In this document: piece after piece, positions 24,880 through 33,861 of the stretch | Numbering within the stretch: the first letter of the stretch is position 1 | Layout of the letters: each line of letters opens with the position of its first letter | DNA from: Hamadaea flava | GTDB taxonomy: Bacteria > Actinomycetota > Actinomycetes > Mycobacteriales > Micromonosporaceae | NCBI RefSeq assembly: GCF_024172085.1 | Contig: NZ_JAMZDZ010000001.1 | Coordinates: forward strand, 4,030,001-4,094,000 | Reading direction: 5' to 3' | Length of the DNA: 64,000 nucleotides | Program-made: the position numbers and the translations under genes | The notes under the pieces: generated by a model | Seen by the model: only the letters and a program-made list of their open reading frames with translations | Databases searched by the model: none | Told to the model about the DNA's origin: nothing

Positions 24880-25880
24880 TTCGTCCCTCTGACTGAACTT
24901 CTGGCGGCTCGCCCAAGAGGCTCCCCGGCGGGCAGATAACCCTGGACCAGACCGGCCACATAGGAGTCGAACCATCGGCCGTTGCCGACGACGTTGGCGA
25001 ACGCGTTCACGAACGGAGCCAGGCTGGTCAGCGTGTTCTCCAGCTTGGTGCGGTTGCGTTGCAGCACCCCGACGAAGGTCCGCAGCTTCTGCAACGCCGG
25101 TTGCAGCGTCTTCTTGGTGTCGGTGATGAACCCGGAGATCTGATCCGCCAGCTCGGACGTGGCGACCAGCAGCGTGTGGATCGCGTCGCGGCGGGTGTGC
25201 ACCTCGGCGAGCAGCAGATCGGCGTCCGCGATCAGGCGCTGGAACTCCCCGTCCCGCTCGGCCAGGACGGCGGTCACGCCCCGCGCCCGGGCGAGCAGTT
25301 CGCGAAGCTGGTCGTCGCGGGACGCGACGGTCTGCGAGAGCCGCGACAGCCCGGTCAGCGACGCCTTCACGCTGGCCGGCGTATCCGCGAAGGTCTCCGA
25401 GAGCACGGTGAACGCCTGCGCCAGCTGCTGGGTGTCGATCTCGGTGAGCGTTCCGGCCAGCCCGGTGACCGCCTGCATCACGTCGAACGGCGAGGCCGTC
25501 CGATCCAACGGGATCTCGCCCTTCAGCTCACCGCCGCCCTGCGGGTCGAGGGCGAGGAACTTCTGGCCCAGCACCGTTTTGATCCGGATGGTGGCGCCGG
25601 TCTTCTCCCCAAGAACGACGCCACGCACCCGGAACCCCACCCGGACGAAGGCACCATTCCCATCCTGGGCGAGCTGAATCCCCGTTACCTTGCCGACTTT
25701 GACGCCGGCGACGCGTACCTCGTTGCCGGGTGCGAGACCGCTGGCGTCTCGGAAAGCCGCGCTGTAACTGGTGCCACCGCCGATGAGCGGCAGATCCTCG
25801 AGCTGGAACGCCGCCAGGATCAGTGCGAACAGGACGACGACGCCCACGCCGCCGACCACTGCCGGGTTGCGCGCCTTCAT
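24876..25880 (-). CDS. MceC-position substrate-binding protein
   Basis: Mce subunit of 334 residues: membrane helix (VVGGVGVVVLFALILAAFQL), MlaD domain (GNEVRVAGVKVGKVTGI) and a helical tail. The ATG at 25880 lies in an ATGA overlap with mceB; an earlier in-frame start at 25895 is less likely. Confidence 0.91.
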   Translation of the reverse strand: MKARNPAVVGGVGVVVLFALILAAFQLEDLPLIGGGTSYSAAFRDASGLAPGNEVRVAGVKVGKVTGIQLAQDGNGAFVRVGFRVRGVVLGEKTGATIRIKTVLGQKFLALDPQGGGELKGEIPLDRTASPFDVMQAVTGLAGTLTEIDTQQLAQAFTVLSETFADTPASVKASLTGLSRLSQTVASRDDQLRELLARARGVTAVLAERDGEFQRLIADADLLLAEVHTRRDAIHTLLVATSELADQISGFITDTKKTLQPALQKLRTFVGVLQRNRTKLENTLTSLAPFVNAFANVVGNGRWFDSYVAGLVQGYLPAGEPLGRAARSSVRGTK

Positions 25881-26902
25881 GGTGTGCTCCCGCATTTGGC
25901 CGCGGTGCCGCTGAACGTCGCCGGATTCAGCGTCGTGCTGCCCAGCGTCACCCGGCCGTCGAAGTCGCAGAGATAGAAGTTGAACCAGGACCCGTACGAG
26001 GCGGTCCGGGTCAACGCGTCCAATCGGGCCGGTGCCCGGGTCAACGTCGACTCGATCACCGACGAGTTCTCGACCAACGTTCCGGCCAGCGTGTTCAACG
26101 CGGAGATGTCCGCGGCCAGGCTCGGTCGCGCGTCGCGCAACAACGAGCTGGTCGCGTCGGCCAGGCCGCTGATGTTGGTCAACGCGCCGCCGATCGCCTT
26201 CCGGTCCGCGGCCAGCCCCGACACCAGCAGCTGGAGCTGCTTGATCGTCTCCGACAGCTTCGCGTCCCGCTGGTCCAGCGTGCCGAGAACGGCGTTCAGG
26301 TTCGTGATCACCCGGCCGATCGCCGCGTCGCGGTCCGCGAGGGTGTTGGTCACCGAGGCGGTACGCCGTAAGAGGTCGGACAGCGTACCGCCCTCGCCCT
26401 GCAGCACCTGGATGATCTCGAAGGCGAACTTGTTCACGTCGGCCGGGCTCAGCCCCGTGAAGAGGGGACGGAACCCGTTGAACACGACGGTCAGGTCCAG
26501 CGCCGGAGTCGTCTGCGCCACCGGGATCAGGCCGTCCGGCTTGAGCCGCTCGCCGCCGCCGGGTCCCTCGCTCAGCGCCAGATACCGCTGGCCGATCAAG
26601 TTCCGGTAGCGGACCTTGGCCAGGGCCGTCGTCGCCAGCGGAACGTCCTCGGCGGTGAAGCTCACCTCGGCCGTCGGCGCGCCGTCGGCGGACTGCCGGA
26701 GCCGGATGCCGGTGACCCGGCCGACCTTGACGCCCGCCACGCGTACGTCGTCGCCGACGAGCAGACCGGTCACGTCGGTGAAGCTCGCCCGGTACTCCGG
26801 CCCGCCGCCGAACGCGAACGCGCCCAGCGACCGCGCCAGCAGACCGGTGAGCAGCAGCGTCACGGCGGCGAAGGCGAGCAGCTTGAGCAGCGGCCGGGTC
26901 AC
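25877..26902 (-). CDS. MceB-position substrate-binding protein
   Basis: Mce subunit of 341 residues: membrane anchor (LLKLLAFAAVTLLLTGLLAR), MlaD domain (GDDVRVAGVKVGRVTGI) and a helical tail ending in a short Cys-containing segment (NFYLCDFDGRV, AAKCGSTP). GTG 26902 overlaps the mceA stop. It resembles the C and D subunits closely, in keeping with a hetero-hexameric ring. Confidence 0.91.
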   Translation of the reverse strand: MTRPLLKLLAFAAVTLLLTGLLARSLGAFAFGGGPEYRASFTDVTGLLVGDDVRVAGVKVGRVTGIRLRQSADGAPTAEVSFTAEDVPLATTALAKVRYRNLIGQRYLALSEGPGGGERLKPDGLIPVAQTTPALDLTVVFNGFRPLFTGLSPADVNKFAFEIIQVLQGEGGTLSDLLRRTASVTNTLADRDAAIGRVITNLNAVLGTLDQRDAKLSETIKQLQLLVSGLAADRKAIGGALTNISGLADATSSLLRDARPSLAADISALNTLAGTLVENSSVIESTLTRAPARLDALTRTASYGSWFNFYLCDFDGRVTLGSTTLNPATFSGTAAKCGSTP

Positions 26903-28188
26903 TGGCTCACCCCGAGATTCACCGTCTGTCCATTGAGGAGCGGTCCCCACAGCAGCAGTGAGAGGTCGCTGACCTGGTCGGGCTGCGTACCGGTGAGGGC
27001 GGCGACGATCGGCCGCAGCAGCGGCTGCCGCGCCGGTGCTCCCGCGCCGTAGTCGTAGCCGTCGGCGATGGGCGTACTCGGGGCGGGCACCTTCGGGTTG
27101 GGCAGACCATGGCACTGCGGCCCGTTGCGCGCGCCGTAGACCGGCTCGTCCCGACCCTTCACGTACTTGCCGTTGTCCCGGGTGACCTCCAGCGTGATGT
27201 GCATCCGGCTGCCCGCGAAGACCTCCTCCAACTGCGGCTGCAACGCCGTCAGCCCCTGGAAGAAGCACGGATACTCCGGGGCGTACGCCGCCAGCAGCTC
27301 CAGCACCGGGCGGCTGACCCGGCCCAGCTGGATGATCCGGTCGTCGTAGCGGTCGAGGAAGATCCGGGTGTTGTCGGCGAGGTCGGTGGCGTCCGCCAGG
27401 AACTCGGCGAGCTGCTCCTTCTGGTCGGCCACAGTGGTCGCCGTGACCGTGACGTTCCGCAGGATGGTCAGCAGATCGGGCAGGGCGGCGTTGTACCCGT
27501 CGACCGCTTGGGCGAGCCGGCGTACGTCGGTGGCGATGGTCGGCATCTGCTTGTTCAAGCCGGCCAGCACCTCGTCGGCGTTCGCCAGGTCCTGCCCGAG
27601 CCGCTGCCCGCGCCCGTCCAGCGCGTACGCCAGCGCGCCGAGCGTCGCCGCCAGCTTGTCCGGCTTGATCGCCTGCAACACCGGCAGTGCCCGGTCGAGC
27701 ACCTGCTCCAGTTCGACCGCGCTGGACGTGCGGTCTTGGGCGATGACGGCCCCGGCCCGGAGAGCGGGACCCCCTTCGCGGGCCGGGACCGTCATGCCGG
27801 AGGTCGGCGCGGGCCGACCTCCGGCCCCCTCCGACTGGCCGACCGAACGGCCGGTGCCGGCGGGGACCAACTCCACATAGCGCTCACCGAAGAGGGTCTT
27901 CGGGAGCAGCCGTGCGGAGACGTCGGCCGGAATCCTGGCGATCTGATCGGGATCGATCGCCAGTCGCAGTTCCGCCGACGAGCCGTTGGCGGTGATCTCG
28001 CGTACCTCGCCGACCTGGACGCCGAGCAGCTTGACCTCGGCTCCGGTCGCGAGCTGCATCCCGGTGTGGTCGGTACGCAGGGTCACCCAGTCCACCGGGG
28101 TGAACGCCTTGCGATAGGCCAGCACCGACAGCGTGAGCGAGCCGACGAGCAGGACGACGAAGCCGAGGCCGAGCAGGCGCAGCCGCAT
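26899..28188 (-). CDS. MceA-position substrate-binding protein
   Basis: First Mce subunit of the operon, 429 residues. A membrane helix (LLGLGFVVLLVGSLTLSVLA) is followed by an MlaD domain (GAEVKLLGVQVGEVREI), an insert rich in Gly/Arg/Pro, helical segments and a C-terminal domain with PQCHG and a YDYGAG stretch. I use ATG 28188, served by GGGGTGA 5 nt upstream; GTG 28197, which overlaps the yrbEB stop, is equally possible. The cargo cannot be read from the sequence. Confidence 0.91.
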   Translation of the reverse strand: MRLRLLGLGFVVLLVGSLTLSVLAYRKAFTPVDWVTLRTDHTGMQLATGAEVKLLGVQVGEVREITANGSSAELRLAIDPDQIARIPADVSARLLPKTLFGERYVELVPAGTGRSVGQSEGAGGRPAPTSGMTVPAREGGPALRAGAVIAQDRTSSAVELEQVLDRALPVLQAIKPDKLAATLGALAYALDGRGQRLGQDLANADEVLAGLNKQMPTIATDVRRLAQAVDGYNAALPDLLTILRNVTVTATTVADQKEQLAEFLADATDLADNTRIFLDRYDDRIIQLGRVSRPVLELLAAYAPEYPCFFQGLTALQPQLEEVFAGSRMHITLEVTRDNGKYVKGRDEPVYGARNGPQCHGLPNPKVPAPSTPIADGYDYGAGAPARQPLLRPIVAALTGTQPDQVSDLSLLLWGPLLNGQTVNLGVSQ

Positions 28189-28193
28189 GACGG

Positions 28194-28991
28194 TCACCCC
28201 GCGATCCGGACGGTCGTCGTCGCGCCCCACACCGCGAGCGAGAAGAAGAAGTCCACGACGTTGACGGCCACGATCGCCGTACGCACAGCGCGCCCCACGG
28301 CGACGCCGACGCCGGCCGGCCCGCCACTCGCGGTGTATCCGTAGTAGCAGTGGATCAGCACCACGATCACGCTGAAGACGAGCACCTTGCCGAACGACCA
28401 GAGCACGTCCTCAGGCGGCAGGAACAGCCCGAAGTAGTAGTCGTAGGTGCCCGGCGACTGTCCGAAGTAGCCAGTCGCGATGGTCCGCGTCGCGAAGTAG
28501 CTGGCCAGCAGGCCCAGCACGTACAAGGGGATGACGGCGATGAAGCCCGCGATCATCCGCGTCGTGACGAGGAACGGCACCGACGGCACCGCCATGACCT
28601 CGAGCGCGTCGACCTCCTCGGAGATCCGCATCGCGCCGAGCTGGGCGGTGAAGCCACAGCCCACGGTCGCCGAGAGGGCGAGCGCCGCGACCAGCGGAGA
28701 GATCTCCCGCGTGTTGAAGTACGCCGAGATGAACCCGGTGAACGCGCTGCTGCCGATCTGGTCGAGCGCCTGATATCCCTGCAGGCCGACCTCGGTGCCG
28801 GTGAAGAAGGTCAGGAACGCGATGACGCCGACGGTGCCGCCGACGACGGCGAGCCCGCCGGTACCGAAGCTGACCTCGGCGAGCAGCCGCAGCACCTCGC
28901 GCCGATAGCGCCGCAGCGTACGCGGAGTCCACGCGGCCGCCCGCAGGTAGAAGGCGAGTTGACCGCCCAGCATGTCCAGCCAGCCGAACAC
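28194..28991 (-). CDS. YrbEB, MlaE-family permease
   Basis: Integral membrane permease of 265 residues, MlaE/YrbE family; two YrbE proteins form the membrane core of the Mce transporter. Family segments seen are GTEVGLQGYQALDQIGSSAF and the coupling-helix region SEEVDALEVMAVPSVPFLV, which contacts the ATPase. It starts 4 bp after the yrbEA stop. Confidence 0.93.
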   Translation of the reverse strand: MFGWLDMLGGQLAFYLRAAAWTPRTLRRYRREVLRLLAEVSFGTGGLAVVGGTVGVIAFLTFFTGTEVGLQGYQALDQIGSSAFTGFISAYFNTREISPLVAALALSATVGCGFTAQLGAMRISEEVDALEVMAVPSVPFLVTTRMIAGFIAVIPLYVLGLLASYFATRTIATGYFGQSPGTYDYYFGLFLPPEDVLWSFGKVLVFSVIVVLIHCYYGYTASGGPAGVGVAVGRAVRTAIVAVNVVDFFFSLAVWGATTTVRIAG

Positions 28992-28995
28992 CGGA

Positions 28996-29745
28996 TCACG
29001 CCCCCTTCTGCGGGACGACCTGGAAGTAGATCGCCGTCATGACGAAGTTCAGGGCGAACAGGAGCATGAAGCTGATCACGACGGATTTGTTCACCGCGTC
29101 GCCGACCCCCTTCGGGCCGCCCTTGGCCTCCATCCCCAGGTAGCTCGCGACCAGCGCCGACACCGCCCCGAAGACGAGCGCCTTGAGCTCGCCGGAGACG
29201 AGGTCGGGCAGCTGGCCCAGGGCTTGGAAGCTCGCGAGGTACGCCCCCGGCGTACCGCCTTGCAGGACGACGTTGAAGAAGTAGCCGCCGGCCACCCCGA
29301 CCACGCTGACCACCCCGTTGAGCAGGACGGCGACGAGCGCGCCGGCCAGCACCCGCGGGACGACCAGCCGCTGCACGGGGTCGATCCCGAGGACCCGCAT
29401 GGCGTCCAGCTCCTCGCGGATCTTCCGCGCGCCCAGATCGGCGCAGATCGCCGAGCCGCCCGCCCCGGCGATCACCAGCGCGGTCACGATCGGCCCGGCC
29501 TCCCGGACGACGGCCAGCACCGACGCCGCTCCCGTGAACGACTGCGCGCCCAGTTGGCGTACCAGTGAGCCCAACTGGAGCGCGATCACCGCACCGAACG
29601 GAATGGCCACGAGCGCCGCGGGGGCGATCGACACGGAGCTGAGGAACCACGCCTGCTGGACGAACTCGCGGATCTGGAGCGGGCGGCGGAAGCAGCCGCG
29701 CAGCGCGCGCCCGCAGAAGATCAGGAACTCCCCGATGGTTCTCAT
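28996..29745 (-). CDS. YrbEA, MlaE-family permease
   Basis: First YrbE permease, 249 residues. It carries the coupling-helix segment EELDAMRVLGIDPVQRLVVP and the AKGGPKGVGDAVNKSVV loop near the C-terminus. ATG 29745 lies in an ATGA overlap with the ATPase gene and has GGAGG 4 nt upstream, which rules out the earlier in-frame start at 29799. Confidence 0.93.
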   Translation of the reverse strand: MRTIGEFLIFCGRALRGCFRRPLQIREFVQQAWFLSSVSIAPAALVAIPFGAVIALQLGSLVRQLGAQSFTGAASVLAVVREAGPIVTALVIAGAGGSAICADLGARKIREELDAMRVLGIDPVQRLVVPRVLAGALVAVLLNGVVSVVGVAGGYFFNVVLQGGTPGAYLASFQALGQLPDLVSGELKALVFGAVSALVASYLGMEAKGGPKGVGDAVNKSVVISFMLLFALNFVMTAIYFQVVPQKGA

Positions 29746-30683
29746 CGAACCTCCACAAAGGAGCCAAGTGGCGGCACCACGCTGTGTGCGTGGCACCATT
29801 CGCCGGGTGGGCGTTCGGCTCGCCGGGGTCCGCCGTCGGAGGGGCGCAGCTGCAACGGGATGGGCGGCAGCGGAGGCAGCTGCGCCCCGGCGGCGGCCTC
29901 AGCGGCCAGCTCGTCGGCGTCCTTCTCCTCGGCCATGCCGATCGGACCGACGCGCTGGGCGTTGAGGAACTGGCGGACCACGGGCTCGTGGCTCGACAAC
30001 AACATCTCGCGCGGGCCGAACATCGCCAGATGCCCGTGGTAGATCAGGCCGATGTTGTCCGGCACGGTCCGCGCGGTGTTGATGTCGTGGGTGACGATCA
30101 GGAACGTCGCGTCGATCTGCTGATTCAGATCGATGATCAATTGATTCAGGTACGCCGTCCGCACCGGGTCGAGGCCCGAGTCGGGTTCGTCGAACAGCAC
30201 GATCTGGGGGTCGAGGACCAGCGCGCGGGCGAGACCGGCCCGTTTGCGCATCCCGCCCGAGATCTCGCCGGGCAGCTTCTTCTCGGCCCCGGTCAGGCCC
30301 ATGAGGTCGAGTTTCTCGGTGACGATGTCCCGGATGCGGCCCTCGCTGAGCTTCGTGTGCTCGCGCAGCGGGAACGCGACGTTGTCGTAGATGTTCATCG
30401 ACCCGAACAGCGCGCCGTCCTGGAACAGCACGCCGAACAGCTTGCGTACCTCGTAGAGGTCGCGCTCAGGCAGCTGCGGCAGGTCCTGGTCGCCGATCCA
30501 GATCGAGCCGCGATCCGGGCGCAGCAGGCCCACCAAGGTCTTGAGGAAGACCGACTTGCCGGTGCCGGACGGTCCCAGCAGGACGGAGATCTCGCCGGCG
30601 GGCAGCGTCAACGTGACGTCCGACCACACCGGCGTACGCCCGAAGGACTTCGTCAGCCCCTCGACTCGGACCTCAACGCCCAC
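29742..30683 (-). CDS. Mkl/MlaF-type ABC ATPase of the Mce transporter
   Basis: ATP-binding subunit that powers the Mce lipid importer, 313 residues. Walker A is GPSGTGKS (37-44), the signature is SGGMRKRAGLARAL, Walker B is IVLFDEPDSGLDP and the switch His is in IVTHD. A C-terminal extension of about 60 residues is typical of Mkl/MceG. I choose GTG 30683 because GGGGAGGA lies just upstream; an in-frame GTG at 30704 precedes that ribosome site. It leads the operon, unlike mycobacteria, in which mceG is unlinked. Bases 30684-30862 hold the promoter region and a short GC-rich repeat patch; no clear -35/-10 pair is seen. Confidence 0.93.
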   Translation of the reverse strand: MGVEVRVEGLTKSFGRTPVWSDVTLTLPAGEISVLLGPSGTGKSVFLKTLVGLLRPDRGSIWIGDQDLPQLPERDLYEVRKLFGVLFQDGALFGSMNIYDNVAFPLREHTKLSEGRIRDIVTEKLDLMGLTGAEKKLPGEISGGMRKRAGLARALVLDPQIVLFDEPDSGLDPVRTAYLNQLIIDLNQQIDATFLIVTHDINTARTVPDNIGLIYHGHLAMFGPREMLLSSHEPVVRQFLNAQRVGPIGMAEEKDADELAAEAAAGAQLPPLPPIPLQLRPSDGGPRRAERPPGEWCHAHSVVPPLGSFVEVR

Positions 30684-30862
30684 CCGTTCCTCCCCGGCTG
30701 CCACCAGTTGGTGAAGGGTTATCGCCGGGGAGGGCCGCGGTGTTACAGCCCCCTGCTCACCGGGTCTCGACGGCGTGGCGAGGCTGCGAACTCCATGATC
30801 AACGCTGCGGGGGGGTCAGCGGGCGGCGGGGGGTCAGGCGGGGGCGGGCGAGGGGCGCGCGG

Positions 30863-31435
30863 TCAGCGGGCCTGCAGGGCGTCGAGCGCGACGGCCATCG
30901 CGATGACAGCGCGGCGGTCCAGCTCCGGGTCGTTGATGGTGATGAGGTACTTGTCGCGCAGCGAGAACTTGCGGTTCACCGAGAACGCGACCTGCCCGTT
31001 GCGGACGAAGTCGAAGTGGTACGGCAGCCAGCTCGCGACGAACCGGCGGAGCAGCGCGATCGGGAGGCTGCGCTCCGTGCCGGTGATCGTGCCGAGACCC
31101 GGCTGCTCGAAGTGGTACGTCGACTGCAGGAGCGACTTGGCGAAGTCCTTGCGGAAGGTGCCGATCGGCGTACCCGCGCTGTCCGTGATGTCGTAGGTCG
31201 CCCCGAGGTCGATGACCTGGCGCGCCTTGAATCCGGCGACCACCGCCTGCTTCGTGCTGTCGGTGTAGAGCGTGACCTGCTCCTTCAGCGCCATCCGCTT
31301 CTGCTGGGCGAAGGCGATGAGGGTGCCCGGGTTGCCACTTGCATCCGAATCGTGGATTTCGTACTGGTTCACCATCAGGGTGATGCGCTGCTTCATGTGC
31401 AGGGTCTGTTGGCGCTGCAAAGTTGCGGTGTCCAC
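30863..31435 (-). CDS. LURP-one-related family protein
   Basis: Protein of 190 residues with the tubby/LURP-one beta-barrel pattern: GTLIAFAQQKRMALKEQVTLY, VIDLGATYDITDSAGTPIGTFRK and HFDFVRNGQVAFSVNRKF (quoted as short landmarks AFAQQKRM, YDITDSAG and NGQVAFSV). The family has membrane-lipid-linked members (scramblase-like fold) but no fixed bacterial function. GTG start at 31435 with GAGAGG upstream. It is divergent from the sigma factor gene; the 94-bp gap carries the sigma promoter. Confidence 0.78.
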   Translation of the reverse strand: MDTATLQRQQTLHMKQRITLMVNQYEIHDSDASGNPGTLIAFAQQKRMALKEQVTLYTDSTKQAVVAGFKARQVIDLGATYDITDSAGTPIGTFRKDFAKSLLQSTYHFEQPGLGTITGTERSLPIALLRRFVASWLPYHFDFVRNGQVAFSVNRKFSLRDKYLITINDPELDRRAVIAMAVALDALQAR

Positions 31436-31494
31436 GGGGGCCTCTCACGTCATGAGGGATGAGTGGCGGTCAGCGTACGGCAGTCCGCACCACT

Positions 31495-31522
31495 TTTACC
31501 TCCTTGGAACGTTGGTTATCCT
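31495..31522 (+). promoter_or_regulatory. Candidate promoter of the sigma factor gene
   Basis: TTTACC at 31495-31500, a 16-bp spacer and TATCCT at 31517-31522, followed by 7 nt to GTG 31530. This again implies a leaderless transcript and supports the GTG start. Confidence 0.45.
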
Positions 31523-31529
31523 GCGGACC

Positions 31530-32105
31530 GTGGGGTGGTCGGAATCGGAGCTGGTCGAACGGGCCGTACGCGGCGAGCCCGCGGCGACCGAAGCCCTGCT
31601 CACCGACGTGCGGCCGGGGGTGGTCCGCTACTGCCGCGCCCGGCTCGGCCAGATCGGCGGGGCGTACACCACCGCCGACGACATCTCCCAGGAGGTCTGC
31701 GTGGCGATTCTGCGGGCGCTGCCGCGCTATCGCCAGCAGGGCGCGCCGTTCTCCGCCTTCGTCTACGGCATCGCCGCGCGGAAGGTCGCCGACGCCCAGC
31801 GCAGCGCGATCCGGCGGCTGACCGTCTCGGTCGACTCGGTGCCGGAGCGCCCCGACAGCACCCCCGGCCCCGAACAGCAGGCCGTCTCGGCCGACCAGGC
31901 TCGGCGGCTGGCGCTGCTGCTGAACCAGCTCAACGACACCCAACGGGAGATCATCGTGCTCCGGGTCGCGGTCGGACTCAGCGCGGACGAGGTCGGCTCG
32001 GTGCTGTCCATGTCCGCGGTCGCCGTCCGGGTCGCCCAGTCCCGCGCCCTGGCCAAACTGCGTACGCTGGCCGGCGACGTCTTCAATGAGGTGCCGGCGG
32101 CATGA
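31530..32105 (+). CDS. sigD: SigD/ShbA-like RNA polymerase sigma factor
   Basis: ECF-size sigma-70 protein of 191 residues. Region 2 is seen in TTADDISQEVCVAILRALPRY, with FSAFVYGIAARKVADAQR as the -10 recognition part, and region 4 in LLNQLNDTQREIIVLRVAVG followed by SADEVGSVLSMSAVAVRVAQ, the -35 helix-turn-helix. It resembles mycobacterial SigD and streptomycete ShbA, which control housekeeping-level or stationary-phase genes including hrdB-type sigma genes. The next gene, overlapping by 4 bp, encodes its RsdA-type anti-sigma factor. Confidence 0.88.
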   Translation: MGWSESELVERAVRGEPAATEALLTDVRPGVVRYCRARLGQIGGAYTTADDISQEVCVAILRALPRYRQQGAPFSAFVYGIAARKVADAQRSAIRRLTVSVDSVPERPDSTPGPEQQAVSADQARRLALLLNQLNDTQREIIVLRVAVGLSADEVGSVLSMSAVAVRVAQSRALAKLRTLAGDVFNEVPAA

Positions 32106-32881
32106 AGATCCGGAACCAGGGGCACTTCCCCGACGCCGACCCGGGTGGTACGCCGATCGACGCCGACCAGCTCGCCCGCGACGACGCCCTGCTGGACCTG
32201 CTGGGTGCGGGGTCGCCCGCGCCGGCCGACGACTCGCTCGCGGTCATGCTCTCCTCCTGGCAGTCGTCCGTCGCCGCCGATGAGCCGGAGCCGGTAGCCG
32301 TGGCCGCCCACGGACCAGCCACCACAACGCAGCCACCCCGGTCGGCTCGGCGGCCGTTCTCGGCTCGACTGATCGCCGCGATCGCCGGAGCGGTCGTCGT
32401 CCTCGGCGGCGGGCTCACCGCCGGCGCCGCCACCGCGGGACCAGGCAGTCCACTGTGGCCCATCACGAAGATCGTGTACGCCGACCGAGCCGCGGTTCAG
32501 CAGGCCACCGCATACCTCGACGAAGCCGCGACAGCGTACGCCGACCGCCGGTTCGCCGACGCGCGCAGCCTGACCGACAAGGCCGCGGCACTGCTGCCGA
32601 AGGTGACCGACGCCGCCGACCGGCAACGCCTGGCGGCCAGGATCGAGCAGCTGCGAGCAGCACTCGCCGCCGTCGTCATCCCGGATCCGGGCGCCTCGCC
32701 GACCGCACCTTCGGGGGTCGCGCACAGCGCCACCCCCCGGCCCTCCGGCGTGGGCCCGTCGACGACCCCGGCTCCTTCGTCGCCGTCCCCGTCGCCGTCG
32801 CCCAGCCAGGGCGGGCTGCTCCCGCTTCCGCCGCTGCCCTCGCTCCTCCCCTCCCTCCCCTCCCTCCCCATCCTCGGCTGA
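32102..32881 (+). CDS. rsdA: RsdA-like transmembrane anti-sigma factor
   Basis: Protein of 259 residues. The N-terminal 60 form an acidic cytoplasmic segment (PIDADQLARDDALLDLLGAG) matching the sigma-binding region of anti-SigD factor RsdA. One membrane helix (LIAAIAGAVVVLGGGLTAGA) follows near residue 85. The outer part has an Ala-rich helical hairpin and a Pro/Ser-rich low-complexity tail. In mycobacteria RsdA is removed by ClpXP-type proteolysis. The start overlaps the sigD stop (ATGA). Confidence 0.85.
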   Translation: MKIRNQGHFPDADPGGTPIDADQLARDDALLDLLGAGSPAPADDSLAVMLSSWQSSVAADEPEPVAVAAHGPATTTQPPRSARRPFSARLIAAIAGAVVVLGGGLTAGAATAGPGSPLWPITKIVYADRAAVQQATAYLDEAATAYADRRFADARSLTDKAAALLPKVTDAADRQRLAARIEQLRAALAAVVIPDPGASPTAPSGVAHSATPRPSGVGPSTTPAPSSPSPSPSPSQGGLLPLPPLPSLLPSLPSLPILG

Positions 32882-32899
32882 ATCCCCCCCGTTAGCTGC

Positions 32900-33095
32900 T
32901 TTCCGCGCGATCATGAACTAACGGTCGTGATCGACCGGTGTGTCGTGTGCGCCAGATCCTGATCAACTCCGTAGAGCCCTGATCGACTTCTGGGCCGGAC
33001 GCCCGAGATTGATCACGGTCTTGGGGGATTGATCAGGGCGCTACGGACACGACACGCCGGTCGATCACGCACATAGGTTCATGATCGCGCGGAAA
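32900..33095. repeat. Inverted pair of dispersed elements, copies 3 and 4
   Basis: The left half starts TTTCCGCGCGATCATGAAC and the right half ends TTCATGATCGCGCGGAAA, forming an imperfect palindrome of 196 bp with GTGTCGTG facing ACACGACAC and several TGATCA blocks in the middle. It fills most of the 324-bp gap between the convergent rsdA and crcB genes, so it could act as a bidirectional terminator. The gap holds no other gene. Confidence 0.85.
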
Positions 33096-33168
33096 GCGAC
33101 CGCGGAAAGCGACCGCGGAAAGCGACCGCGGAAAGCGACCGCGGAAAGCGACCGCGGAAAGCGACGGC
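33091..33168. repeat. 13-bp tandem array
   Basis: GGAAAGCGACCGC is repeated six times (33091, 33104, 33117, 33130, 33143, 33156). The unit begins with the GCGGAAA edge of the adjoining element. Confidence 0.88.
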
Positions 33169-33205
33169 GGGGGGCGACGGCGGGGGGCGGAGGCGCGCGC
33201 GAGGG

Positions 33206-33550
33206 TCAGGAGAAGAGGGCTAGGCCGGCCCAGCCGGCGAGGAGTCCGGCGATGATGCTCAGGATCACGTTGAGCAGCGCGTACAGGGAGGATCCGGTGC
33301 GCGCCAGCCGAACGGTCTCGTACCCGAAGGTGGAGTATGTGGTGAGCGCACCACAGAACCCCGTCCCCAGCAACGCGAAGTACTGCGTCGACAGGCCGGC
33401 GAACGATCCGAGCAGGAACGAGCCGATTACGTTGACGGCGAAGGTGCCCCAGGGGAAGACGGAGTCGTGCCGGGCCTGGACGAAACGGTCGAGGAGGTAG
33501 CGCGAGGGAGCGCCGAAGGCCGCGCCGAGCGCCACGAGGAGAACCGTCAT
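33206..33550 (-). CDS. crcB: CrcB/Fluc-family fluoride channel subunit 1
   Basis: Four-helix membrane protein of 114 residues. Fluc signatures are [17 protein letters not shown] (with the pore Asn) and [15 protein letters not shown] (Thr/Ser/Phe track). Exports fluoride from the cytosol. It is paired with a second crcB in the same operon; such pairs usually form antiparallel heterodimers. It overlaps the DUF190 gene by 4 bp and is the last gene of the unit. Confidence 0.93.
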   Translation of the reverse strand: MTVLLVALGAAFGAPSRYLLDRFVQARHDSVFPWGTFAVNVIGSFLLGSFAGLSTQYFALLGTGFCGALTTYSTFGYETVRLARTGSSLYALLNVILSIIAGLLAGWAGLALFS

Positions 33551-33861
33551 GCCGGGCGTACGACCTCGACCGGGTCGAGCATGGCCAGCCCGATCGGCAG
33601 GTCATCCAGAGTGGACACGAAGGCTCGGACGGCGTCCTCGGTGTCCACGATGACGACCGAGCATGGCAGGTTCTCGGCGAGCGAGAGCAGCCGCGCCGTG
33701 TGGATACGCGAGGACGCCCCGAATCCCTCCAGCCCCCGGAACACGCTCGCGCCGGCCAGCCCGGCCTGATGGGCCCGGTGCACGATCTCGGTGTAGAGCG
33801 GCCGATGGTGCCACTGGTCGTCCTCGCCGACCAGGACGGTCAACCGCAGCAGCGTCGTCAT
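33547..33861 (-). CDS. DUF190-domain protein
   Basis: Small soluble protein of 104 residues of the DUF190 family (PII-like ferredoxin fold): [40 protein letters not shown] and [14 protein letters not shown] (landmarks [12 protein letters not shown] and [11 protein letters not shown]). It is commonly found beside crcB and may sense fluoride or a nucleotide, but its function is not established. It overlaps both crcB genes by 4 bp, which argues for a stoichiometric role in the same process. Confidence 0.88.
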   Translation of the reverse strand: MTTLLRLTVLVGEDDQWHHRPLYTEIVHRAHQAGLAGASVFRGLEGFGASSRIHTARLLSLAENLPCSVVIVDTEDAVRAFVSTLDDLPIGLAMLDPVEVVRPA

